This document shows positions 6,147 to 11,801 of a stretch of DNA of 42,414 nt, in pieces. The position numbers were made by a program, and so were the translations under genes. The notes under the pieces are model-generated. The model did no database searches and was not told the DNA's origin. It saw only the letters and a program-made list of their open reading frames with translations. The stretch comes from a virus. The number at the start of each line of letters is the position of its first letter. Position 1 is the first letter of the stretch. The stretch is from positions 1 through 42,414 of IMG/VR virus record IMGVR_UViG_3300020202_000136. One strand, 5' to 3'.

Positions 6147-7002
6147 GGCTCGGCTTTGCGGGCACCATCCCCGGCAGTTCGCTTGACGTTGTGCCCACTT
6201 CTTGCGGCATGTCGACCGGGTCGACCGCCTGCTCCACCGGTGTGCCCGTCTCCGCGGGATCAATTAAGGTGCCAAGATCCTGCGGGATCCCGATATCGGC
6301 CCGCTCGTCTAAACTGACGGCCCGGAGAAATTCAGCACTCGCGGGAAGCAATTTCGCCAGTCGTCGAACGACCGTTTTTTTCCCCATCTCCTCGTAATCG
6401 GACACCCATGGCCCCGCCTGTCCAGCCTTCGAGCGTTTGCGAATGGTGTCGACCTCCGATTTCGTCATGACGTCGAATTGTGTGTCCCCCGTGCGAAATC
6501 GCGCGATCGCGTAAAAGTAGATCGGTTCGCCGGGTTCGCTGTCGGTCGAAGGCCGATGATCGAGCGCGGGCTGAAGGCCGAAGGCATACTCGAAGTAATC
6601 CTTTTTATGGACCACCCGCGCCTCGACGGCGCTCACTTGTCCGGACCGACGGGCCAAGTCGATCAGCCCGCGGTATCCGACGATAAACTGCACCTCGCTG
6701 CGATTCTTTTTCGAGTTAAAAAACGGCACGAGGTACGCCTTGCCCGTACCATCGTCCGGCTCCAGCCCTAACTGGGCGCATTGCACGACCGCGCCGACTA
6801 GCGTAATGGGGTGACATTCCAGCAAGGCCGGATTTTTTTGAACAGAGGTTAATGCGACGCGGATTAAGCGATCGGGTTTGAGGTGGCGCGGGAGGGCCAT
6901 CTCTAATTGTGGCCGATAGCGCGTCAGCAGGCCGCGTACCGAGTCGAACTTCTCCGACGTCGATAGGGCTCTCGTAGCATCTTGCGATGTTTGCGTTTTC
7001 AT
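6136..7002 (-). CDS. recT: RecT-family single-strand annealing protein
   Basis: A 288-residue protein starting at the ATG at 7000-7002 after AAAGGAG. The RecT signature is clear: LIRVALTSVQKNPALLECHP, TLVGAVVQCAQLGLEPDDGTG, AYLVPFFNSKK, QFIVGYRGLIDLARRSG, and the later WVSDYEEMGKKTVVRRLAKLLP. RecT binds single-stranded DNA and promotes annealing and strand invasion during phage recombination and replication. The exonuclease gene follows directly with an 11-base overlap, so the two form the usual two-component recombinase. The C-terminal 60 residues (IDPAETGTPVEQAVDPVD) are acidic and disordered-looking, as is common in the family. Confidence 0.96.
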   Translation of the reverse strand: MKTQTSQDATRALSTSEKFDSVRGLLTRYRPQLEMALPRHLKPDRLIRVALTSVQKNPALLECHPITLVGAVVQCAQLGLEPDDGTGKAYLVPFFNSKKNRSEVQFIVGYRGLIDLARRSGQVSAVEARVVHKKDYFEYAFGLQPALDHRPSTDSEPGEPIYFYAIARFRTGDTQFDVMTKSEVDTIRKRSKAGQAGPWVSDYEEMGKKTVVRRLAKLLPASAEFLRAVSLDERADIGIPQDLGTLIDPAETGTPVEQAVDPVDMPQEVGTTSSELPGMVPAKPSHAH

Positions 7003-7013
7003 GGGTTTCTCCT

Positions 7014-7220
7014 TTAGGTTCCTAGCTCGAGGCGTCCGCATTGTTCGCCGCTACGCTGGTACGCTCTCACCATACGGAGGAGCGTTGAGTCGCTCCACCG
7101 CATCTTGGTGGCGATTTCCAGCAGTTCGACGAATGTCGGATCCTCCATACTGGTCACTCGTTGCCATGCATGTGTCTCTGGATTTTCCATCCATAGGCGT
7201 TTTTGGTATCGCCGTTTCAT
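7014..7220 (-). CDS. Small basic early protein (68 aa)
   Basis: The protein begins MKRRYQKRLWMENPETHAW and has a helical second half (FVELLEIATKMRWSDSTLLRMVRAYQ). Its ATG at 7220 overlaps the TGA of the 29-codon membrane peptide upstream as ATGA, which fixes the start. It lies 11 bases before the RecT start region. No family is recognised; the basic composition suggests nucleic-acid contact. Confidence 0.6.
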   Translation of the reverse strand: MKRRYQKRLWMENPETHAWQRVTSMEDPTFVELLEIATKMRWSDSTLLRMVRAYQRSGEQCGRLELGT

Positions 7221-7306
7221 CGAAAATATCCCGCTACGTAATCGAGCAAGAAAACGCCATTGACCCCGGCGAATAAAGCCGCAATTCCCCAGACGATCTC
7301 TCTCAT
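7217..7306 (-). CDS. Tiny single-span membrane peptide (29 aa)
   Basis: A 29-codon frame starting at the ATG at 7304-7306 (MREIVWGIAALFAGVNGVF). It is a nearly continuous hydrophobic helix. Both ends show ATGA overlaps with neighbouring small genes, which argues for real translation despite the length. A longer in-frame extension exists upstream, but it would overlap two coupled genes and is glycine/arginine-rich. The function is unknown. Confidence 0.55.
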   Translation of the reverse strand: MREIVWGIAALFAGVNGVFLLDYVAGYFR

Positions 7307-7407
7307 GCGGCTTCCCAATAGATCGGCTCGTACCGTTCCGCGTCCTCTTCCACCGCCAGCACCTCGCACCAATAGGCCCAAATCACCTCTACAGGACGTA
7401 AGGTCAT
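7303..7407 (-). CDS. Tiny acidic protein (34 aa)
   Basis: A 34-codon frame from the ATG at 7405-7407 (MTLRPVEVIWAYWCEVLAVEE) to TGA 7303-7305. It is joined at both ends by ATGA overlaps to the zinc-ribbon gene upstream and the membrane peptide downstream. It is rich in Trp, Tyr and Glu. No family is known; the coupling is the main evidence. Confidence 0.5.
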   Translation of the reverse strand: MTLRPVEVIWAYWCEVLAVEEDAERYEPIYWEAA

Positions 7408-7559
7408 AACGAGCCCCAGGTATGCTCAATGTCGAGTCTTTTACGTTCGGCATAAACCGCCTCGCAATCAGCACTGCAAAACCGTTTCTTCTGCGCTTTC
7501 ACGTCAGCCGAACGACCGCCCGGCACAATGTCAAAGCCGCACTCTCGGCAATACTCCAT
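7404..7559 (-). CDS. Small zinc-ribbon protein heading the early chain (51 aa)
   Basis: A 51-codon gene starting at the ATG at 7557-7559, with AAGGAGG at ideal spacing. It has a CRECG pair near the N-terminus and FCSADC near residue 32, giving a four-cysteine zinc ribbon, followed by EAVYAERKRLD. Such small ribbon proteins are frequent in phage early regions and may bind DNA or RNA polymerase. Its stop overlaps the next ATG as ATGA. It is the first well-supported gene of the leftward early operon. Confidence 0.72.
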   Translation of the reverse strand: MEYCRECGFDIVPGGRSADVKAQKKRFCSADCEAVYAERKRLDIEHTWGSL

Positions 7560-7830
7560 CGCACACCTCCTTGATTAGGTCTTTCGGGGTAGGCCGTTTA
7601 GACGCCCTCCTACCCTTCTTGAGCGTGGGTCCGGCCCAACACATTTGGGCAGACGCCCAGAGAAAAAGGGTCTCGACATCCGACGGTGGATAAGAAAGAA
7701 TGGTCTTTTTAAAAAAAGGCCCCGCCGACTTTGTTTCCCTGCGGGTTAGGGCAGGGCGGAGCAAAGGCGCGGCGGGGGCCAAAATGGAAAAACCCGCGTC
7801 AATAGCGGGTTTGGTCTTGAGAATGCTCAT
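7531..7830 (-). CDS. Doubtful leader ORF crossing two terminators
   Basis: A 99-codon frame beginning at an ATG at 7828-7830 with an excellent AAGGAG site. It runs straight through two terminator-like hairpins (7788-7812 and 7711-7780) and overlaps the start of the zinc-ribbon gene. The predicted protein (starting MSILKTKPAIDAGFSILAP) has terminator-derived composition. I think only the start region may be used, as a leader peptide or attenuator, and that the full product is unlikely. Confidence 0.2.
   Translation of the reverse strand: MSILKTKPAIDAGFSILAPAAPLLRPALTRRETKSAGPFFKKTILSYPPSDVETLFLWASAQMCWAGPTLKKGRRASKRPTPKDLIKEVCDGVLPRVRL
7711..7780 (-). terminator. Strong intrinsic terminator (minus strand)
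   Basis: The plus-strand segment 7718-7733 (GGCCCCGCCGACTTTG) pairs imperfectly with 7762-7780. Read on the minus strand, the long GC-rich stem ends in CGGCGGGGCC followed directly by seven Ts (7717-7711). This is the classic form of a rho-independent terminator for leftward transcription. It lies upstream of the early gene chain that starts at 7559. Confidence 0.65.
7788..7812 (-). terminator. Intrinsic terminator or attenuator hairpin (minus strand)
   Basis: AAACCCGC (7790-7797) and GCGGGTTT (7805-7812) form an 8-bp stem with a 7-base loop. On the minus strand the stem runs into five Ts. It is only about 18 bases inside a leader start codon at 7830, which has a good ribosome-binding site; that layout suggests attenuation or antitermination control. 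Confidence 0.6.
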
Positions 7831-7880
7831 GGCCCTGCTCCTTTTTATATTGCATCGTGCCCTAACCCTTTCTAAAATGT

Positions 7881-7928
7881 GCCCCTCTGGGCTATTGGCT
7901 TTCGGCTTGTCGCCGAAAGGTGAGGGGC
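7881..7928. promoter_or_regulatory. Two-part hairpin in the divergent control region
   Basis: GCCCCTC (7881-7887) pairs with GAGGGGC (7922-7928), enclosing a perfect inner stem CTTTCGGC (7899-7906) / GCCGAAAG (7912-7919). On the plus strand it is followed by TTCTATTTTT. It could terminate transcription or shape a leader RNA between the divergent early units. No plus-strand gene precedes it. Confidence 0.55.
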
Positions 7929-7936
7929 TTCTATTT

Positions 7937-7969
7937 TTGTGGCCACCTAATCTTAATTTGTGGCCACAA
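7937..7969. promoter_or_regulatory. Paired operator-like palindromes TTGTGGCCAC(AA)
   Basis: TTGTGGCCAC occurs at 7937-7946 and again at 7958-7967, with starts 21 bases apart, which is two helical turns. The second copy extends to TTGTGGCCACAA. They lie just upstream of the ribbon-helix-helix-like gene at 8004, where an autoregulator would be expected to bind. Related sites occur at 37474-37485, 2918-2931 and 39161-39172. Confidence 0.6.
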
Positions 7970-8003
7970 TCATGTCAAGTCTTTTTTTTGGGGTCAAAAA
8001 CAT

Positions 8004-8351
8004 ATGGGTAGGAAAGCGCTCAGCAGTAAAGGGTTAGGGGTGAGCTTTCGGATCCGCTGTAGTGAGGAGGATATGCTTGCGCTTGAGCGGAATGCCCACG
8101 CGGCAGGCTTTAAGAGTAAAAGCGATTATCTCCGGTGCTTGTGGTTAGGAAAGATCGATCTAAGCGGGAAGGTACTAGGGGAATTGCCTATAGTACCATC
8201 AGTGGAGATTCTGCTTCAGCGGTATCTACGGGATCCGGCCTCTTTGACTCCCGCGGAACAATTGCGGGTGGCGGCACACTTCGAGGAATTAAAGCGTCGA
8301 TCTGCAAGCGCAACAAAACAAGATCGGATTCGTCGACGGAAGTATGGATGA
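8004..8351 (+). CDS. Ribbon-helix-helix-like DNA-binding protein (MobC/Arc-like N-terminus)
   Basis: I chose the ATG at 8004 (MGRKALSSKGLG), giving 115 residues. The N-terminal segment VSFRIRCSEEDMLALERN followed by AAGFKSKSDYLRCLW has a short beta strand, helix, turn and helix in the register of ribbon-helix-helix domains, as in Arc or mobilisation accessory proteins. The rest (VEILLQRYLRDPASLTPAEQLRVAAHFEELKRR) is helical and basic. It is transcribed away from the early leftward genes, and two palindromes lie 35-65 bases upstream, so it may be the switch repressor and self-regulated; that is inference. No CI/Cro-type repressor is visible elsewhere. The ribosome-binding site (TTGGGG) is weak. 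Confidence 0.62.
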   Translation: MGRKALSSKGLGVSFRIRCSEEDMLALERNAHAAGFKSKSDYLRCLWLGKIDLSGKVLGELPIVPSVEILLQRYLRDPASLTPAEQLRVAAHFEELKRRSASATKQDRIRRRKYG

Positions 8352-8451
8352 TAACGCCTTGTTGAAACATCGTGAACGCAAAACCTTCACTAGATTTTTT
8401 TATTAAGATGGACATACCACGGACCCCCGCTCCTTTAATGCTGACACCCAA

Positions 8452-8973
8452 ATGACCCCTAATGGAAAGGTAGAATCTAATAAATTTTTGTGGATACTTA
8501 AAGGCCGCCGAATTTATTCGGCCTTTCTGCTGCTCTTGCTTTCGTGCATGACCGCATGTTGTGCGCCCAAAACATTTTTGGCTTCCAATTGGTGGAATTC
8601 GCGCCTCAGTTGGTGCGCCGCTCCTCCGGCTCCCGCCGCGCCTGTCGCGCCCGCGGCGTCGGACATTACCCCGAGCGATCCTCCCCCGAAACAAACGCGC
8701 GTCAAAACGAAATCTGCCGAAGAACGGCGACGCGAGGCTTTCGTGAAAGCCTATCCTCACTTATCTCCCAAAACGAAAGAGGCCATTTTAAAAGGCTACA
8801 TCCACCTCGGAATGACGAGGGACCAAGTCCTCGCCAGTTGGGGAAAGCCTTATGATAAAAGCGAGTCGGTCGGATCGTGGGGAACCCACGAGCAATGGAT
8901 CTATGGCTGTAACGACTGCAAAAACACTTACGTGTATATCGATAATGGCGTGCTCAGCAGTTGGAGCGACTAA
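8452..8973 (+). CDS. BamE/SmpA-like lipoprotein
   Basis: A 173-residue protein. The N-terminus has basic residues, a hydrophobic stretch (SAFLLLLLSCMTAC) and a lipobox-like MTAC, as expected for export and lipid anchoring. An Ala/Pro-rich linker and a basic segment (KTKSAEERRREAF) follow. The C-terminal domain (KGYIHLGMTRDQVLASWGKP, GTHEQWIYG, YVYIDNGVLSSW) matches the BamE/SmpA/OmlA-like fold found in outer-membrane assembly factors and many small lipoproteins. As a plus-strand gene beside the switch region it looks like a cargo gene expressed by the lysogen, perhaps altering the host envelope. A hairpin (GCCGAATTTATTCGGC) lies inside its 5' end, so the start is not certain. Confidence 0.7.
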   Translation: MTPNGKVESNKFLWILKGRRIYSAFLLLLLSCMTACCAPKTFLASNWWNSRLSWCAAPPAPAAPVAPAASDITPSDPPPKQTRVKTKSAEERRREAFVKAYPHLSPKTKEAILKGYIHLGMTRDQVLASWGKPYDKSESVGSWGTHEQWIYGCNDCKNTYVYIDNGVLSSWSD

Positions 8974-9293
8974 TGGTCGTCCGTATCGAGTTTGTTAAAG
9001 GCCCGTCCCGGCAGTTCGCCCTCGTCCTCCGCGCGTGCCAGCGGTTCCCGACCTTTAAAGAGATCGACGGACTCTACAGCGTCGAATTCGCAGGCCCGAC
9101 GCTAAAATCCTTCGAAGCGATTTACGAATTGATCTGTCAGTGGCGCGGTGTGCTGTTTTATATCGACGATGTGCTCGTCTCGCGCTGGCAGGCCATGGAC
9201 ACGGTGCGCCAAGTCCTCTATGCCCGTCGCCGAGCGCACGAGAATCGCGCCACGCTGACGCTTAAGGTCGACGATTTCCTCGGACGGAATTAG
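8973..9293 (+). CDS. Unknown plus-strand protein following the lipoprotein (106 aa)
   Basis: The ATG at 8973-8975 shares its first base with the TAA of the lipoprotein gene (TAATG), and GGAG lies upstream, so the two are coupled. The sequence (MVVRIEFVKGPSRQFALVLR, GLYSVEFAGPTLKSFEAIYEL, VLFYIDDVLVSRWQAMDTVRQVL) is mixed alpha/beta. No family is recognised. Its last 32 bases overlap the 3' end of the convergent exonuclease gene. Confidence 0.65.
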   Translation: MVVRIEFVKGPSRQFALVLRACQRFPTFKEIDGLYSVEFAGPTLKSFEAIYELICQWRGVLFYIDDVLVSRWQAMDTVRQVLYARRRAHENRATLTLKVDDFLGRN

Positions 9294-10029
9294 GCTGTCC
9301 GGCATTAATCGCGGGCGGCGATAAAAAGGCGATATTCGATTTTCCCAACACCCACGCGCCACACCCGAGCAATCCGTCGCACTTAAACCGAAACACTTTC
9401 CGCATCCGCGCCGTATACGTTCCTCGCCGTGTCAACGTCCCCTCGGCCCCGCAGGTCGGACAGGAGTCCGGTCGGTCATCCATCATCCCGACGTTCGGAT
9501 GATCGGCGATATAGGGACGCAGCCGGTCATAGGCTTCCTCCAACACGTCGACATCCTTGTAGCAATGGTCCTCAATGTAACGGATCGAAGGGATATGCCC
9601 TGCGTTCGCGCGCCGCCAGATTTCGGGAGTGATGCTCGTTTTATGGGTCGGTAGAGAGAGGAAGGCCTGAACACTCGCGAGGCGGTTCGAATGGAGTTTC
9701 AGCCGATACTTGGCGACGCGCCAGCCATCGACATGCGCGACCGGCGGGAGATCGCCGAAGTTGTATAGGAGCGACCGCGTTCGCACAAACGGCACGTCAT
9801 GACGCATCCCGTACCATGTAACCCACATATCCGCACTGCCCAGGATCTTGAGCGATTCCTTGACGAGATGTTTATCGTCCCACGGTCGATCACTAAAATG
9901 CGGCGAATGACGAATTGTCAGGATATGAGGCCGGGGTTCGCCTAAAACCTTCCACCCCATGCAAACCATGCCGCCGAAATCGGCGACCAGGTCGGTAGAT
10001 TCAGTATCCCACAGGATAATACGGGCCAA
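9262..10029 (-). CDS. DnaQ/RNase H-like 3'-5' exonuclease with C-terminal zinc ribbon
   Basis: A 255-residue protein. Exo I is LWDTEST (D-x-E, residues 7-9). Exo II is in the WYGMRHDVPFVRTR stretch, and Exo III is YKDVDVLEEAYDRL; HCYKDVD gives the expected final acidic residues. A four-cysteine ribbon (CPTCG about residue 191, CDGLLGC about residue 217) follows, which may bind DNA. The start is a TTG at 10027-10029 with GAGG four bases upstream; no ATG gives a full Exo I. It would trim or proofread DNA, or act on recombination intermediates. It is the last gene of the late leftward operon and converges with the plus-strand genes. Confidence 0.78.
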   Translation of the reverse strand: MARIILWDTESTDLVADFGGMVCMGWKVLGEPRPHILTIRHSPHFSDRPWDDKHLVKESLKILGSADMWVTWYGMRHDVPFVRTRSLLYNFGDLPPVAHVDGWRVAKYRLKLHSNRLASVQAFLSLPTHKTSITPEIWRRANAGHIPSIRYIEDHCYKDVDVLEEAYDRLRPYIADHPNVGMMDDRPDSCPTCGAEGTLTRRGTYTARMRKVFRFKCDGLLGCGAWVLGKSNIAFLSPPAINAGQPNSVRGNRRP

Positions 10030-10035
10030 GTGGCC

Positions 10036-10278
10036 TCAGAGCCACTTTACGCCCAGCCGGACCTTCAGCCAATTTAGCAGGATCGTTAGCCCGCCAATGG
10101 CAAGGCCCGTTACGGCCACTTCGAATTTGGACCAATCAATCGAGAGTCCAAACCGGGAAATGATGTCGTCCCCGTTTTGAGCGGCGAGCCACGCGATGGC
10201 GGCGGCGACAATCGCCTTGACACCTTTCGCTAATGCCTTACTTAACAACCATTCTTTGGCTTTTTCTACGATGCTCAT
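10036..10278 (-). CDS. Holin-like small membrane protein
   Basis: An 80-residue protein starting at the ATG at 10276-10278, with GGGGGA upstream. It has a charged N-terminus (MSIVEKAKEWLLSK), a hydrophobic stretch (GVKAIVAAAIAWLAA), an acidic loop, and a second stretch (VAVTGLAIGGLTILLNWL). Size, two segments and position after the tail genes fit a class II-type phage holin, which forms lesions in the inner membrane. Its ATG overlaps the stop of the zinc-ribbon gene as ATGA. The candidate endolysin lies far away at 33777-34100, so the lysis genes are split. Confidence 0.6.
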   Translation of the reverse strand: MSIVEKAKEWLLSKALAKGVKAIVAAAIAWLAAQNGDDIISRFGLSIDWSKFEVAVTGLAIGGLTILLNWLKVRLGVKWL

Positions 10279-10430
10279 GTTTCCCCCTTTTTCTCGATCC
10301 GTTCCATCGAAACCGGAGAGCGAGAGAAATCCTGCGAATACCAATGTGCGCCAGGACACGCCAAAAGTCGGCCCATGGATTCATCCATGTATACCGTGAG
10401 TGACTGCCCGCATGTCGGGCACGGAACCAT
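10275..10430 (-). CDS. Small zinc-ribbon protein in the lysis region (51 aa)
   Basis: A 51-codon gene from the ATG at 10428-10430 (MVPCPTCGQSLTVYMDES), directly after the TGA of the upstream gene, to TGA 10275-10277, which overlaps the holin ATG. CPTC and a later CPGAHW supply three cysteines and a histidine for one zinc. No function is known, but the exact junctions at both ends support translation. Confidence 0.65.
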   Translation of the reverse strand: MVPCPTCGQSLTVYMDESMGRLLACPGAHWYSQDFSRSPVSMERIEKKGET

Positions 10431-10688
10431 TCACCGCTTAACCTCGCGGAGGATCGCTTTGATATCTTTTTTCATTTCTGGGATCTCCTGCGCGATGGTT
10501 TCCAATTTCACAACCCGTTCCCGCAAGTCGCTGATTTTGTTTGTATTCTCCCGCAGGGAAAGCGAATGCGCGTCGACGGTACGAATGGAATAGACGGCGG
10601 TAACGATACTGCCGAGAATGACGGTCCACACGACCCAGTATTTCAAGATAAACCCGAGAAGCGTATCCTCAAACCGTCGGGCCTGCAT
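10431..10688 (-). CDS. Single-span membrane protein with coiled coil (lysis region)
   Basis: An 85-residue protein. An N-terminal hydrophobic helix (ILKYWVVWTVILGSIVTAVY) is followed by a heptad-rich helix (LRENTNKISDLRERVVKLETIAQEI). This resembles Rz-type inner-membrane spanins or haemolysin-XhlA-like accessory proteins placed next to holins. GGGGAT lies about 10 bases before the ATG at 10688, which overlaps the previous gene by 20 bases. The assignment to lysis is from architecture and position. Confidence 0.6.
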   Translation of the reverse strand: MQARRFEDTLLGFILKYWVVWTVILGSIVTAVYSIRTVDAHSLSLRENTNKISDLRERVVKLETIAQEIPEMKKDIKAILREVKR

Positions 10689-10986
10689 GTTTAAAAAATC
10701 CCCGGCATTTCAGTGTGAGGAACCAATCGCCTGTGCGGTCATCGACCGTATGGAGCATTTCATCCTCATAGGTCTGCGCGGCCAGAAGCGCTTGCGGGAT
10801 CCGCAGGGAGCCGCCCTGCTGGCTCAAGATCGCCATTAACGCCTTCAACAACATCCGGTTTTCCGAGCGGAGCCGTTTAATTTTGTTCCCGACGCGGATC
10901 GCCGCATGGGCGCGTTCCTGCCAGATAGGCCGATGGTCCAGCGCGGCCTCTAACGGGATATCGGCGATTTTCGGTCGCACAATCAT
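10669..10986 (-). CDS. Unknown late protein (105 aa)
   Basis: The protein begins MIVRPKIADIPLEAALDHRP. It has a basic helix (VGNKIKRLRSENRMLLKALMAIL) and a beta-rich C-terminus. The ATG at 10986 overlaps the TGA of the 53-codon gene upstream as ATGA. No family is recognised; it sits between the tail-fibre-like genes and the lysis genes and may be a chaperone or minor tail component. Confidence 0.6.
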   Translation of the reverse strand: MIVRPKIADIPLEAALDHRPIWQERAHAAIRVGNKIKRLRSENRMLLKALMAILSQQGGSLRIPQALLAAQTYEDEMLHTVDDRTGDWFLTLKCRGFFKHAGPTV

Positions 10987-11144
10987 TGTTTGCCAATCAT
11001 CAAACTGTCGTTTTTCACTTGTTCAATGACGAGCGCAACGAGTAAATCCTTGGCCGCCCCCGCCGGAATTTTCGCCGCCGCTTCGGCTTGCATGAGCGGA
11101 GTCGCCAAGGCTTCAATCATCGTGCGGAGTCCAGCGGCAGTCAT
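10983..11144 (-). CDS. Small helical late protein (53 aa)
   Basis: A 53-codon gene from the ATG at 11142-11144 (MTAAGLRTMIEALATPLMQ) to TGA 10983-10985. Both ends are ATGA overlaps with larger neighbours, so the region between 10986 and 11141 is not empty. It is alanine-rich and helical. The function is unknown. Confidence 0.65.
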   Translation of the reverse strand: MTAAGLRTMIEALATPLMQAEAAAKIPAGAAKDLLVALVIEQVKNDSLMIGKQ

Positions 11145-11539
11145 AGCTCAACCCCCTCGATGTTAAACCAGTGATTGGCCGAGTTTTGCCATGTAAAGGG
11201 ATAGCTCCCCGCCGTGGAAGGTACCGCGAGCGTGATGCTGTAATGCGTGTCCGCCGTCGTGGCGACGTAGTAGCCGGTCGTCGTTATCGGCGAGGCCAGC
11301 GAGGTCGTGGCCGAGGCGACGTTCGTGGAATACCCCAGATGCATACTTCCCGCCGCCGCCGAGGATCGCCATTGCACTAGCGTGATCCAGAACACTTTGC
11401 TCGCGGCAACCTGGAAATTCGCGCCGGTCGAATGCATCGTGTTATAGACCGAGGACGTGGTCCCCGGAATAGAATAGAGATGATGAATACTTCCTACCGT
11501 GTCTGAGATGTACGAGCCGAGCCGAAATCCGTACGACAT
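11141..11539 (-). CDS. Minor tail or fibre-tip protein
   Basis: A 132-residue beta-rich protein with many Ser, Thr, Ala and Gly residues (SVYNTMHSTGANFQVAAS, STNVASATTSLASPITTTGYYVATT). AAGGAGGG precedes the ATG at 11539. The composition and place after the tail tip genes suggest a fibre-tip or receptor-binding piece with a jelly-roll-like fold. No specific family can be named. Confidence 0.6.
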   Translation of the reverse strand: MSYGFRLGSYISDTVGSIHHLYSIPGTTSSVYNTMHSTGANFQVAASKVFWITLVQWRSSAAAGSMHLGYSTNVASATTSLASPITTTGYYVATTADTHYSITLAVPSTAGSYPFTWQNSANHWFNIEGVEL

Positions 11540-11552
11540 ACAAGAGCCCTCC

Positions 11553-11792
11553 TTACCAGAGATGCGCCGACAGTGCTAAGAATTTCACATCCGTGTTCCC
11601 GACGTAACAAAAATCGCTGATCCACGCATTACGCCATTGCGCCGTGGAGGTTCCCAAATCATAAACCGAGGTCGTCATGTTCCCGCCCGTCATCGGCACG
11701 AGATGCCCTTCGATCCAGTCAAATTTCAGTTCCACTTCGCTAGCTTTCGCTTTACGTCCTGCGGCTAATGTCGGCCATGATGTCCCTGCCAT
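11553..11792 (-). CDS. Short tail fibre-like protein
   Basis: A 79-residue protein. The N-terminus (MAGTSWPTLAAGRKAKASEVELKFDWIEGHLVPM) is followed by SVYDLGTSTAQWRNAWISD, a motif common in phage tail fibres and needle proteins, where repeats of the LGTSSAxWxxxY type occur. AGGGGGG precedes the ATG. It is probably a trimeric fibre segment; the receptor is unknown. Confidence 0.65.
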   Translation of the reverse strand: MAGTSWPTLAAGRKAKASEVELKFDWIEGHLVPMTGGNMTTSVYDLGTSTAQWRNAWISDFCYVGNTDVKFLALSAHLW

Positions 11793-11801
11793 AAATCCCC
11801 C

